A DNA stretch of 64,000 bases from Acanthochlamys bracteata. Taxonomy: Eukaryota > Streptophyta > Magnoliopsida > Pandanales > Velloziaceae. The position numbers were made by a program, and so were the translations under genes. The stretch is taken from contig CM034143.1 of NCBI GenBank assembly GCA_019914995.1, positions 2,296,501 to 2,360,500 on the forward strand, in the 5' to 3' direction. The notes beneath the pieces are model-generated. The model saw nothing but the letters and a program-made list of their open reading frames with translations, searched no databases and was not told the DNA's origin. Of the stretch, positions 1-12,800 are shown piece by piece. Within the stretch, counting starts at the first letter, position 1. Every line of letters begins with the position of its first letter.

Positions 1-312
1 TCACTTTGTAATAAGCATATGGATGACATGACTTGCTAATGGCAGTTTACACCAAATTGAACCCTACGACTAATTACCATAACCATGCATATGAGTTTCT
101 AGAATACCTACAAACAGCTGCCTGCGACAGGAAGCAATCCTCAGTCAACTACATTATATTATTGTGCTCAAATTCCCCACACCTACATCATCCAAACTGT
201 TCTCAACTTTCAATTCCCACCCAACAAAAAGTTAGAAGCTGAAAGCATCAATAACATGTAAAATTTATTTTGAAATTTAGAGAAGGAAAAGCGCTCAATG
301 GATCATACATAC
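1..312 (-). other. Probable RPF1 intron running off the window
   Basis: This stretch follows the GAG|GTATGT donor of RPF1 exon 2. Short open frames exist on both strands, but none continues the RPF1 sequence and no obvious acceptor-plus-Brix coding stretch is visible. Confidence 0.4.
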
Positions 313-1311
313 CTCTTCGTCATCCGGCTTGCAAACTGTGTCATCAGCCTCCCTAGTATTCTCAATTGTCCGCGGCACCTTCTTAGGTGGAGGCTGCACA
401 TCCAAGGAAAAAAATATACATTTTTTGACAATGCACAAGGTCCCAAACCGATGCATCCAACAAGCAATAGCTTTGTTAGGAACAAGAGGGAGCGTTGGAA
501 TAATGAAGGCTGCAAACTTTAGAATTCTCACAAAATCCATTTCAATAATTGATTTTCCACTTTATCATAATACAGGTCAAAACATTTTTACTCTTACAAC
601 ATTAGTCATTCAAAGAGCCAGAAGACAAAAACAGGAGTCCTGCTTGTTTTGTTAGTACAAAAAACACCTAAACTATAGTTGACACATTAGCTTTTAGTTG
701 ATTATGTAATCAGAAATCCAAGCTTTATAGAAGATAACTTTATCTAGTCACTGGACGATTTTGGGGTTACAATCTAAACCTAGAGATTCCATCATTGCAT
801 CTAATAATATTGAAAGGTAACAAATTGGCTATAAAAATTCAATAAAACTAACTAGGAGTACCCTCAATTACTCCACTTCTCTTGTTTCTCAAAAACACTA
901 CTCCACTCCTGTTCAAAGCAAACTTCTTTTTGCTTAGATTTCCCCCACAAACTTTCTATGAACAAAACTCTCATAATTTTCACTCTAACCAGAACTTTAT
1001 AGAAATCGAGAGAAAGAGAGCGGAGATGGGAGTGGAGAACACACCTCGTGGCCAAGTTCAATAGCACGCTTAGCGGCAGTGTCTCGTGCCTTAGCTTGTC
1101 GGCGCTTCTCAATTCGTTTCTCACGCTTCTGCTTTGCGTGAACAGCACTCCTCTTCTCCTTATTCTTAATCGTTGACGGCAACACCCGCTCCCTCTTCTT
1201 CTCCTTCTTAATCTCTTCAACATCACCGTTGCCGCCTCCTCCCGTCCCCGCCTCCGCCGCATTGATCTCCGTTAAAATTTTCTTCTTCTTCTTCTTCTCG
1301 CCGCTGCCCAT
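313..1311 (-). CDS. RPF1: Ribosome production factor 1 (Brix-domain family), 5' part, partial
   Basis: Two coding exons are visible: 1045-1311 (89 codons) and 313-393 (27 codons), joined in phase 0. Donors are GAG|GTGTGT at 1045 and GAG|GTATGT at 313; the acceptor is TGTGCAG before 393. The start is the ATG at 1311; the open frame extends four codons upstream but only to a TTG. The protein opens with a lysine-rich tract, then STIKNKEKRSAVHAKQKREK at about residues 46-65, then across the junction GHE-PPPKKVPRTIENTRE and a DDEE tail. This is the characteristic N-terminal segment of RPF1, a nucleolar Brix-family protein needed for large-subunit pre-rRNA processing. The Brix domain itself should lie in later exons beyond base 1. 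I saw no convincing third exon in 1-312, so that stretch is treated as intron. The basic N-terminus fits nucleolar localisation. Family assignment is confident; completeness cannot be judged. Confidence 0.86.
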
Positions 1312-1556
1312 CGCTGCCGGCAACCAAACTGCTTGAATTCAATTCTTAGCGGTGAGGTTTTCGGTTTGGAGAGGAGGGCAATATGGCGGCGCGGAAACAA
1401 GTTAAAACATAATCAACGGTCTTGATTTCGGGGATGTTTGATTCAGAGATATTTAAGAGCGATTATTGAAAAAAAATTTAGAACAAAAATATTTTTAGAA
1501 TTTATAATATTAGTTCTTGTTTTTATTTTTAAGAATTAATAAAATTAATAATAATA

Positions 1557-1560
<4 letters not shown>

Positions 1561-1595
<35 letters not shown>
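1561..1595. repeat. (AT)n microsatellite
   Basis: About 17 uninterrupted AT units, followed by a run of TTTA repeats. It lies about 250 bases upstream of the RPF1 start codon, in AT-rich intergenic DNA. Confidence 0.95.
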
Positions 1596-1598
<3 letters not shown>

Positions 1599-3340
1599 TA
1601 TTTATTTATTTATTTTTTTTAATTAAAAAACCTTATATAATATTTTAAAATATTATTAAAAAAATAATGAGATATGAGCAATGCAAACATCCTCTTCGGC
1701 TTCGTTTAAATTATAAATAGATATGAAGAATGATGGTGATAGTAAAATATTTTTTTATATCTACATATATTTGGTAGGAAAAGATAGGGAAATTATTGTG
1801 TACTTAAATGTGTACCAATCAAATTGTGGGTACATATAGTGACAAAAAAAAAATTAATTTTATTTTTCTTTTTATTCTTTTATTTTTTAATATTTATTTA
1901 TATTTATAATTTATTTTTTATTTAATATTTTTAATTAAAACATATTACTTTTTATTATATTAATATAAAATTTTTATATTTATTTAATTCTAATTAATTT
2001 TAATTGATAGAGAAAATAATAAAATTATATGATTAGTTTTTATATTTAATAATTGATATAAGTTTAGATTAATATAAAAAAAAATTAATCTAAAATTATA
2101 TTAATAAAATTTATTTAAAATTATATTAATAAATTAGTTAAAATTATATTAATAAAAGTAATATTAATATAAAAAAAATATTTTAATCTTTTTTTAAAAG
2201 TTTCTTTCATTATTTATTCATTTATTTTTCTATCCAAACATAATTAATTTATTATTTTTATCATATATTTCAACATCGTACGATAAATTAATTATTTTTT
2301 TCTATCCGTCTTGTAATTATAATTTTTATCAGCTCTTTTATTCTTATTTTTTACTCTTATTTCTGAATGTCCAGCAGATCATTACGTTTGCCTTCATTTT
2401 CTATGACCAATGATCTTTCTTACTAGAATATTAAATCTGGACCGTAGATCATGTTTTGCAAGATCCGTCTTCTTAAATTCACTTCGTTCTGTTGTGCACT
2501 ATATAATAATAATACACCATAAGCCCACTTAACATTTATACATGTAAACACCATTCCCTAACTTAGAAGTCTGGGACTGCTTCCTATAAGAAACTTTTCT
2601 GAAATAAGAACATTCTAGAAATTTTTAAATAAAGAGCTTGATTTTTTTAATTTAAAAAAATAAAAATTATACATATAATGATTGTATGATATATAATTCA
2701 TCTGTACCTTTTAAAAATTTAAATAAATAATACAAAAATATTGTAAAAATTTATTAGAAAATATGATAAATTTTTTGGAATAAAAATAATGCTATAAATA
2801 CTACCAAACACCTTCTAAATGATGTTACATTTATTATTATAACACCAATAATGTTTCGTTCTATCTCAATAGTTTTTAATAATCTCTATTATCAAAATAA
2901 ACTTGCGGTCACACAAAATAACAATAACTTTATGCATAAGTATGCTTTCATCCTGAATGAATCTATTAACACTTCAATGCACAACATTTATTTGCTTACA
3001 AATATGCATGCATTTTTTTCCTTTTGCCGGACTTACTAAGGGATGATTGTGCATACTAGTATAACTCATCATTTTTCACAGTACACTATCTTGATTCTTG
3101 AATGTCACTTCCTTTACGATGTTATTATTTTTCTTCTTACTTTTTTTTCTTTTGGACCCATCATTTATTTTTTTTCAATAATGTACTATGTAATTCTCAA
3201 GACGCTCAAAATTTGACGAGAACTTGCTTCATCAGGACAAATGGGGTTTTTCATCTTCATATTTCGAATGATGTATTAAGATCCAATACTTTTCTATAGT
3301 CTATATAAAACTACAGCTTCGAGACTAGCAAAAAAATTTT
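1596..3340. other. AT-rich intergenic DNA, no gene seen
   Basis: The stretch is dominated by A/T homopolymers and TTTATTT-type words. The few open frames are short, lack recognisable protein sequence and are poor in G/C. An AT-rich block at about 2630-2820 ends in ACCAAACACC and resembles the dispersed MITE-like repeats described elsewhere in the window. Confidence 0.6.
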
Positions 3341-3539
3341 CTTTAAAACAGTGACTTGACATTCTCTACTACTACATCCGGAATTGAAAAAGAAAAAAAG
3401 GATACCTCAATAACCTTGGACAACCTCTCAAAATTAGGAGGAGATTAGCAGTTGATTCTACATCGAGTAAAGAATACAACAAGCATACTTAGAGAAAAAC
3501 CATATGTTTCAATATAAGGATACAAGTATAAGCAATACA

Positions 3540-3860
3540 AGTAAGGTTGAAGGTTATTGACGATCTTATAACCTCAATTATTATTTATCGACGTAATTTG
3601 GAAACATACAATAGAAATACCGGTTATGTTATCGACTAAATCTCAATATTTCCATACCAATATATCGAACTAATTTTCTACTATATTTTAACCTCCACAC
3701 TAACTTATCGACTTATCATAGATATATAGTTTAGGTTCACTATGTTATCGATCTAATTTATAAACAAACAATATACATATCGACTATGTAATTGATATAT
3801 TTTATTGACTATGTTTTTGACATATATATCGTCCTTAGTGGTTTACATTAATCCTATGAG
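3540..3860. repeat. Degenerate short-motif repeat region (TTATCGAC-like)
   Basis: A motif of the form TTATCGAC/TATCGAC(T) plus AT-rich filler recurs about eight times with divergence, for example near 3588, 3629, 3709, 3747, 3778 and 3806. Subterminal regions of CACTA (En/Spm) transposons carry arrays of similar ACCGAC/GTCGGT words, so this may be a decayed element end. No terminal CACTA or target duplication could be fixed. The unit is seen directly; the CACTA link is inference. Confidence 0.35.
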
Positions 3861-4780
3861 AGATTTGAGCGAGAGGAGGCCATTTATCAAGTTTTCGAAG
3901 AAAATCTTATTAGGTGACAAAAAATGGAATACTTGTTATTCGTCTTCCTACTGGTGAAGATGCCGGCTGAGAGTCGATAGCTGGAGTTGCAGGAGAATCA
4001 ATCGCACTCGAAGCAAAATAAAAAACTAGAATGTTGATTGATCGCGCCGCAAGGGAGGAGACAAATAAAAATGAAAAGAACTCATTTTGGAACATTGATC
4101 GAAGGGTGAAAAAATAACACGTTTGCCTCCAAGAAGGCTGAAGTTGTAAGAGTTTTTAAGTACGGTGTATACCGTTGGATCAGATCTGACTTCTAGGATT
4201 TAGGCACCATAGCACCTTGCACAGTAGCCACAGTGCCTCTATCCCTCAGTTGTTAGCGCTCCATCCCTGAAAAGAAAGTACGTGTTCTAGTGGTGGTAAA
4301 ATTGGTTCTCTGCAGAAGAAGAAAAATAAGAATGCTCTATCCTTTTAAATAAGATCAAGCTATCATGATCGTTTGTCAAAAATTACCAATACAAGTTAAG
4401 AGGTTCAACCTTGCATCCAAAAACCGTCAAAAATATTAAAAGAGACTTAAAGCATTTAACAATACTCCACCGATCGTCTTATAACTCTCTAACCTGTTAC
4501 ATGTAACACACATGAGAGAGCGCCTCTATGCCTTGTATTGAAACGTAATGAGATAACTAGTTATGCATAAAGAATCACCACTTGTGAAGTCTGAAGAAAA
4601 CACTAGCAACACTTGCAACATGTCAACCGCAATTAATATAACCTAATCCATAATCACAATAAACTTCGAGAGGAGACAAATATGCTGCTGTACTGATTTT
4701 ATTGGTAGATCATGCAATATTGACAAATAACGAAGTACCAAGCAAGGCACGAAAATGACAAAATAAATTAGACAGTTGTT
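3861..4780. other. Intergenic, mixed composition, no gene recognised
   Basis: Slightly more GC-balanced than its flanks. A 61-codon minus-strand frame at 3910-4095 shows no recognisable domain. The composition resembles decayed transposon DNA continuing from the TTATCGAC-like repeat to its left. Confidence 0.4.
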
Positions 4781-4800
4781 GTCAAGTATATATATATAAA

Positions 4801-4911
4801 TATGAAATGTCATTGACTATTGGGATATATGTATATTTACATCCAAAGTATATATACATATATATATGAAATGTCATAGACTATTGGGATGTATGCATAT
4901 TTACATTCAAT
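4801..4911. repeat. 64-bp-period direct repeat (two copies)
   Basis: Positions 4801-4847 and 4865-4911 are near-identical, each beginning TATGAAATGTCAT and ending TTTACATYCAA, with only a few mismatches. They are separated by a TATATA-rich spacer. Confidence 0.9.
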
Positions 4912-5194
4912 TAGGGAACCTATTTCACATCAGTATAACGTCACAATATTCATTTGATCCAACTCAAGACTGGAGAATCCATATATATCACACTCCACAC
5001 TTCCTTCTTCACTAGGTAACAAGCAGGTAGCAGTGAGTAGCGCATTGCAATAAGAGAAGCTCCATGTCCAAGGATGCAGCTGTCTCTTTACTCCACAACC
5101 TAGACAAACACCACAACCAGCACAGCTCTATCAAGAAATAAACAATCAATTCATCACTAGGAGAATAACACTACTCAGCAGACTAGTTCATTTT

Positions 5195-5280
5195 AAATCA
5201 CTCCCTTTACTAAATTCTTTATTAAACACCACAACCAGAACAGCTATTTCATGAAATCATTCCCTTTACTAAATTCTCAA
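5195..5280. repeat. Short imperfect direct repeat
   Basis: AAATCAYTCCCTTTACTAAATTCT occurs at about 5195 and again at about 5253. A companion phrase, ACACCACAACCAG, occurs at about 5109 and 5226. This points to a small local duplication in intergenic DNA. Confidence 0.75.
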
Positions 5281-7162
5281 AGGGCTGGTCATAAACAAAT
5301 AATAGGGTCTGGCAATGGGATTTTTTGGTTGAATATTAAGCCATCTGTTGAAAAAAGTTACATCAAGATGAACCATTTGAAATACTATTATGTGATGAGC
5401 AATGACATTTCCATTGTACTCAATAAAATGTTGAATTTGGATGCAATAAACAACTCATTTAGGTAACCCAGTAATCTAAGATGCAAAACAGTAAGATAAG
5501 ATCTGATCTTAATTCGATACAGAAAATGTCCGGAAGTGGCGATCTTGCAAAGGTTCAAAAGATATATGATCAAGGACAGGATCAATAATAAAGTAAATTG
5601 AGAGAAAGTTAAAGCGTCATGGCGAGAGCAAAAATGAGGGGCACTCTATTATAACGAACTGGGCACATAAGCACAAAAAGAACCTTTTTCCTTGGGCGGA
5701 GGTCATAGTTATAAAATAGTTCATCCATAAGGTAAACTCCAAATTGGTAAAACTTTAGGATGAGTTGGTCCAAGGGATTGAGGCTAATTACCTGAAGAAT
5801 TTATATCAACTAGGGACTTTAGCAGATGGGGATCATTTCTTAGACATCAAGCTTGAGATGGAGAACATGATAATGATATAAGAAGGTTGAAGGAGGATGA
5901 ACTGAAACCAAAATGGAGAATCTGATAGAGCATTGGGTGATACAGGGATTGTAATCTAGATTAAGAATTTTTGCATTTCGGGTGGAAATGGGTTGCCCAT
6001 TATAATCTTAAAAGTACATGTATAACATAGATTTGATGCATGATTCAAATATGCAAGGTATCAAGCTGATGCTGATGGAAACACATCAGTTACTAACAAC
6101 AAAAAATTGAAAAGTACAAACAACAACTTTTTGTTTCACAGAAAAATGTCTTAGTAACTCTATACTGACTCTAATAATAAAAAATAGGAACTTTTTTTAA
6201 CATTATCTAGGAAGGATATAACAATCAATGCAATTTTGTCTTTCACACAGCATTATAGTTGTCTTTTTTCTTTCTATAACATGACAGTAGAAAGGTGATA
6301 GGAAGGAATTGTATGGCATTAAACAAAACAACTCCTATGCCAAGAAAAAGAGAAAAATTAGCATGGGTTCTTCCAGTGTAGAAAAATTAAAACGCAAGTA
6401 TAAACACGTGATATTAGTATGTTATCCCCAATCTCATGGAGAGAGAGAAAGAGAAGAGAGAAAATCAATTTCATTCTATCTGTTCAATGAGATTGTATAC
6501 ATTATTAGAAGCAAAAATAGCATTAAAAGAAAATATACTACCTATCACAAGCAGAATGATAGTGATACCTCCGCATGTTGATGTATATTCATGTGATTGG
6601 ATGCTTTGAGTTTTAACTTACAACAACTACCATATATTTTCCCATACTAACTATGTTTTGGACCATTGTGGTTAGACTTATGATGGATAACATCATTCAC
6701 TAGAAATTCAATAGAGAGACTCACCTTTCCACCAGACTGATGGTGGAACTAAGTTAAAAAAAAAGCAGTGATTAAGAGGAGATGGAGTTCATCATCAACC
6801 TTCCAATAAAAGAAATGGCAGGCCACCTATCAGTTCCCACCTTTGACTTCTGCGGAATTGCAAGCTGTGACCTAATTGCCTTCATCTTTAAAGACTGGAG
6901 AAAAAAAAGGCCAATCTGGCACTTTGAAGACATACTTTCTGTACAAGGTCTCATCCAGCACATCAAACACTAGGTAAGCCTTCTCCACATGAAAGTTTGA
7001 AATATTTCACCATAGCCAAGGATTTCCTAAACAAAATGATTTCTGATTTCCATCATGTACAAAATCTGCGGATAGTCTCTGGAAATAATATAAGTGCTTA
7101 TAAGAATAAATTCATTGCATTCATTATAACATTTGAGAGTAACTGACATCATCAGCAACTCG
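5281..7162. other. Intergenic DNA and probable MIP2 3' UTR, no intact gene
   Basis: Open frames here (for example 6309-6581 plus) are AT-rich, lysine-rich and without recognisable motifs. The right-hand few hundred bases should contain the 3' UTR of the minus-strand MIP2-like gene, whose stop codon is at 7163-7165. A short coding-like minus-strand stretch at 6872-7004 is described under findings. Confidence 0.45.
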
Positions 7163-9781
7163 TCAGCTTTCAATATCCGCTTTAAGAGTTGCTAAGGCAG
7201 TTTCTAACAAGCTCATCATACTACCCTTCAAGAGACAAACACAATTACACAATGAACCACAGGATTTTACTTCTGAACCTCCATTTGATTGAGCTTGGAG
7301 AATCTGTCCTTGTAAAAATCTTGCAAGACTCTGCTCCATAACATTGATGATGTGCAGGGAAGCAGGCAAGCACATCCACTGAGAAACCATAACTGCTGCT
7401 AAAACATAATGCCCTGATATCACAAGCTCTGATATGAAAGATGGGAAGAGTATCCTGCAAAAAATGAACGTCTCATTTTGGCTTCTTCCGCTAGCATTTC
7501 TTCCAGTTCTGAGCACATCTTTCTTAAAGGCACATGCAAGTTGCCCAATTAGATAGCACAGATAAGAGAATAACTTGTCAAAGGCTGGTTTTTTACCGAT
7601 ATCACGAATAATCCCAGATGATAACAGTACAACAAGAAGCTCACAATCATTTGCAGATAATGCAGCAGTGGCACCTTCTTTTTCCAGTTTAGACTCAAGT
7701 AATTGTAAGGATTGCAACCTGGGACCCTCATAGGGTAACAAGACAACAAATTTCACTCCCACAACAAAATCGATCCCATACAAAAGCTGAAACAACTCCT
7801 TGGTTTCTTCCTCATCCAGCAAAACCCCGTTGGGACTAGTTAATGAGCTGTCTATAAGTTGAATAACAGTTTGAAATTCAGAAAAATGAACAAGTCTTTG
7901 GAGGAGGACAGTCCAACAAGCATGCAGAGGATGGACGTGATAAAAGCCACCTTTCTTTTCATCCTTTTTGTCAGTTTCTTCTGTGAGGTTATCCCAGCCT
8001 GCATCCCAATCATCACTTATCCAACTGTCTTCTTCAACGTGCCTGTTCTTCCCATTAGATGAATCTTGGCTTGTGAACACCTGTTCCCACTCATCTAAAA
8101 CAGATCTCAAGACATTGAGGTGTGACAAGAGTGTCACGTGTTTACATAGATCCCTAAAGATTGAAGCAGCTGAGTCAATGGTCATTAAATCCTCTGATGT
8201 GATGCTTATGCCTCGGGAAATTTCTGAAAGTAGTTGAGTCGATTTAAGAGCAGCCAATGACCCTATCAGACAGTCCGCAGCATTTTCTTGCTCTTGACCT
8301 ATAGTGACTTTTGAAAAGCAAGATTCATCCCATTCTTCCCATGGCTCAAAATTTGAAGCAAGTTCAGTAGGAAGTTTGCTAAGATTTTTCCCGGTGATAC
8401 CTTGCATCAATTCTAAAGCATACACCCGTACATGATTTTCAAAATGGATGTCATTAGAAAATATCTGAAGCTTTTCCCAAATTTTATACCTAACCAACTT
8501 CAAATCCTCATAATCACCCTCCCACCTGCTTACAGAAGAGAGCAAAAGTTCAATGGCACGTTTACCATCTGTATGGTTATTCACTTGCATCAAAAGCACA
8601 TCCATCACATAACAGTACAAATTTGGAAGATCTTTTACTTCTCCATCTAAGCCGGTCAATGCTAATTGTCCAGCTACCGAAAACAGTTGAGAAATTTGTT
8701 TGAATCTACAGCCAGCAAAGATCATTGATTTAAAAAACAGTATGATGTCTGGTTTTAGGATCACCTCTGGAGCAAGGCTTGCATAGTAGCTTATCATGCT
8801 CCAACCTTGATATAGAAAGATGTCATTTTCACTGAGTAACTTTCTCAGAGCATGAAGATATTTTGAAAAGTACTTCACATAAAAAACTCCCGATATACCA
8901 GTTTCTCTAGTCCCATCAAAATCTTCAGCTAGTCTAATCCAGAAGTCCAAAACCATGAATAGGCACTTTTCCCATGATTCATCTAGACTTTTGAGAGAGC
9001 ATTGAGGAATGCATAGAACAAAATACCGACCCATAATGGACGAAATGACTCCAGCCACATGACTGAAATATTTCCTTGACTTGTCGTAGTTTATCTCAAC
9101 TTCCTGTATAATCTTTTCCATCTCTTCAGGAGCCAGACTAGAGCTAGATCCTACTTTACCCTCTAAATTTTCCAAGAGAACGAGAACATGGTGCTGGTAA
9201 ACAGCCTGCCACGGCATGAGTCCCCTTGCCTCTCTGTCACCATAAATACCACTAAATCTCTGTACCATTTCAGCAAGAACTTCCACTGTGGCTTCATTGA
9301 TGTTTTTGCTAACCTCTTCATTAAAACGAACAAAATTCACATCTTCTAGGCTGGCAATGTTTTTAAAGTCCAATACTTCAATAAAAGAAACCCTAGAGCA
9401 TTCTTGTTCAAGAAGTTTATAGTACTCGTCTGGTTGCAGAATATGTGAAGATCGATTCTCCTCTTCTGTACAGAAATATGGATCCTTAGCCCTCCTCAAA
9501 CGCAAGTAGCATGCTGAGAGTATGCTGTAAATATATGAAAGGCGCTTCTTGTTGTTCCCTTTGATCTCTGGATAGACAACTGAGGTAATCATGTGAATAA
9601 CATCTCTAGGACATTTGACTATATCCTCTCTGAATTCGGAAATCTCAGCCAAAATGTCATGATTTTCCCAATGGTCTGAGATGAGAGCACAACCAAAAAA
9701 CCGTAGAAGTACCTAATCACTTGTAAAGATGAATATGTTTCTTCCATTAAGATATAACATCATAGAGCTGGTATCTGTGTG

Positions 9782-9816
<35 letters not shown>

Positions 9817-12800
9817 GTTCACGGAAGTAGGACCAAAGCAAAAAATACCTCGAGACGATGCAAACCATATGTGTCAGCAAGGTTGACTGCTTCATGAAGC
9901 AAGTGTTTCTTCTCCACTTTTGTCATGTCAACAAATGACAAGATGGTGTTTCTGATATAATCAGAATCCCCGGATAAGAAACGTGCACTTTCTATATCTG
10001 GAATTATTTTCTCCAAAGATCTTGCTTGATCAGCCAATTCTTTCTGATCTTGTAATTTTGCCTTCCATTCTCTCCAGAAGTTGGTATGTACTTTGTCAAT
10101 CTGATGTTTCTCATCTATTTACAAGTAACATGATATACAAGAATAAGATTCATTCACCTAACATATATATAAGAGAAAAAATTACATGATTTTCTTAATT
10201 GTTATAGGTCTAGTATTCAAATACAATCAATAGCATTCGCATGTGTCCTCTCAAATAAAAAAGAATCTGTCTAAACATTAATTGATTAGATATAGTCATG
10301 GTCCATTCTAATAGCAGTACTTTTTCCTTACGAATATGCAGACTGCAAAAAATTACCATGACATCTTGCCCCCTTATTAGAGCTCATTGACATGCAATAT
10401 TTTAATTGGAGAACTGCTGACAATCAAAAAATGCAATAACAAATTAACATATGCAAGTCTTTACATCTAAATTTGTCATGTTCTTATATAATTTACCCGA
10501 CCGACTAAAATAGTGCAGGACATGGTTGTCAAAATCTAGATTTAACAACTAAAATCCTACGATTTTACAGACAGACCAATCCTAATTAAAATCCCAATTT
10601 TTCACATTTTTGGCTAACATGGTTATCAAAATCTAGATTAACTCCTAAAATCCCACGATTTTACAGACCTGCACCAAGCCTAACAAAATCCCGACTTTGA
10701 CAACCTTGGTGCAGGACATAGAAATCAAAACTACTACGATGCCACCAAGAACTCAAGCGTGGAGTTGTTAGGGCATCTGTTTCCCTTTCCAAAGGAGAGG
10801 TCCAGGGTTCAACCGGGCAGTGCCAGTTTATCTCAGACAAAAAAAATGACATATCTTACCTGAACTCAATGATGGACGATTCTCTCTAAACTTGTCCAGT
10901 AACAATTTCCGCCTTTGTGTTGGACTTGAGCATTCAAGAAGGCTGCTATTTAAAGAACTATAAATCAGCCCTATATTCATGATGCTGTGGATTTCCTCAT
11001 AGCCTTCTCTTGTGTTCAGCTGTTCCTCAACTATTCTAACTCCATGAAAAGCATCATTCAGATTTAACAATACAGCACATCCATGAACATCATTCTCTTT
11101 TGCAAATGGAGGCTTCATAATAGACATGGCAAAATTGGCAATCAAATTGTCGCTTGGAGCAATACAGTTTGTCGCCAACCAATGGAGAATAGTTGCAAGT
11201 GCCTGCATTCCAATAGAAGAATAGTGACTTCCAAAAGCTTTGGCGGTAGATATTACTCTTGCACTGTGTTCGTCTTTCTCACTCAATTCAAGAAGCCATG
11301 GAAGTTGTACAGCTACAAATGACAAAGCTTTTTTATTTTCTCGCAGGAGAGATTCCCAGCTGAAACTGCCTTCAGCTGATAGATCCCTAGCAACTTTGAA
11401 TAATACGCTTTTAGCAGTGTCAGTGATGGCTTGCTCATTGCTTACATCCAAGTAAGGAAGATCTTCAATGTCTGTTCCAGGAATTCCTAACATATTTTGA
11501 TAGCCAGATTGCAGAGGTTTATGGGGATTTCCTCCAGTTGAAGCAACTAGTTGCTCAGATTGAACAAAGAGGTCAATGTCTTTCCATGCATTTAGTAATT
11601 CCCCAACAGACTCGTCATCACAATGACTCAAAGCAAAACCAAGGAGATGCTTTCGTGAAATCATATCCACGTTTTCAATATGGGGACCCCTTGCTATTGC
11701 TGCACATAAATCCCAAATAGGTCCATGGCCCTTTTTAGTCAAAACAAGACAAAGGTCAGAAGCCAGTTGCAGATCACCTGTCACCGCAGCCTCCCTGGCA
11801 ACAGCCTCTTCAATGGATGCAATATCCTCAGGTGAGTTCAGGCCAAGTAGATAGGCAATTTTGATGAGCTCTTCCACGTTGAGGTAAGCTCCAGTTTTAC
11901 TCGAGATCACCAGGTTGATAATTTCCATAGGGTTCCTTACCTGCTTAAACTGCATTGGAAGTATAGTGACACCAAGACTCGGAAGTTCAGTTGTCAGTGC
12001 ATTAATAACATCAGATTCTGCTTGTACCAGCTTGCTATATGGAAAGAGGCTTAAACATTCCTTAGCTTTCCAGATCTGTGCAAAGTTCACAGAGGAGTAA
12101 TTAGTATAATTGCAAGCATCAGTTTTTTCTAACGGCACTATAAAATGCACAGAAATTCCATTCATCTAAATCCACATTTCTTAAACTACTAGGATTGGAA
12201 GCTATACAAAAAAAGGATATTACAGTGAAAATAATGTTTAGAGAATATGTTTAAGCAAAACAATGGTATATAAAAGAAATGATATTTGAGGAGACCACAT
12301 ACTTCACTGCTATCAAGGCTTGATGCAGAGAAGAAATACTCTCGTGCAGCTTGAATAACAAGGGTCTCAGCTTTTTCAGTTGGGAGAGATGTTAGATAGT
12401 ATCTTGCAAGTGAAAACTTAGCAGCTTTTAGAAGTCCTCTGCAAAATTCAATAAGTATATACTCTGTGTCAAGAAAAGGAAATGCTTTCTCTTGCAAGCA
12501 CTGCAAATCACGCCACATATTTGTCCAGTCATTATCTGTTCTAAAAGGTTGTCGACGAGCAAATTTTGACAGTATAAGACGAAGGAGCTGTTTAATATTC
12601 TTTGCCTCGGAATGAGCAGACAGAAAGAAATTCATTGGCTTTGGAACCTGCATAAAGTAGAGTAACAACTTGTGTGTTCATATCAATAATATAAATGGAA
12701 ACGTATTGCACTAAGAATAATGCCTTGGCTGTCCTTTAGCAGCCTTAGAAATAAATAACATCTATAAAAGAAAAGTGCATAAAGACTATAACTGGCTTGC

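Noticed and set aside
864-1262. 132-codon minus-strand open frame rich in Arg
   Set aside because: It is an off-frame shadow of RPF1 exon 1 and its flanking intron; the in-frame translation matches RPF1.
1309-1323. TTG at 1323 as RPF1 start
   Set aside because: Plant genes start at ATG; the ATG at 1311 gives the family-typical short N-terminus.
6309-6581. 90-codon plus-strand frame
   Set aside because: Low-complexity Lys/Ser/Arg-rich translation from AT- and GA-rich DNA, with no domain or splice context.
9776-9818. Repeat array resembling a CRISPR or satellite
   Set aside because: It is a simple GT dinucleotide repeat in a plant intron.
10741-10848. A functional tRNA gene
   Set aside because: Only A- and B-box-like words are present; no paired acceptor or anticodon stems could be drawn, and an A-tract follows, as in SINEs.
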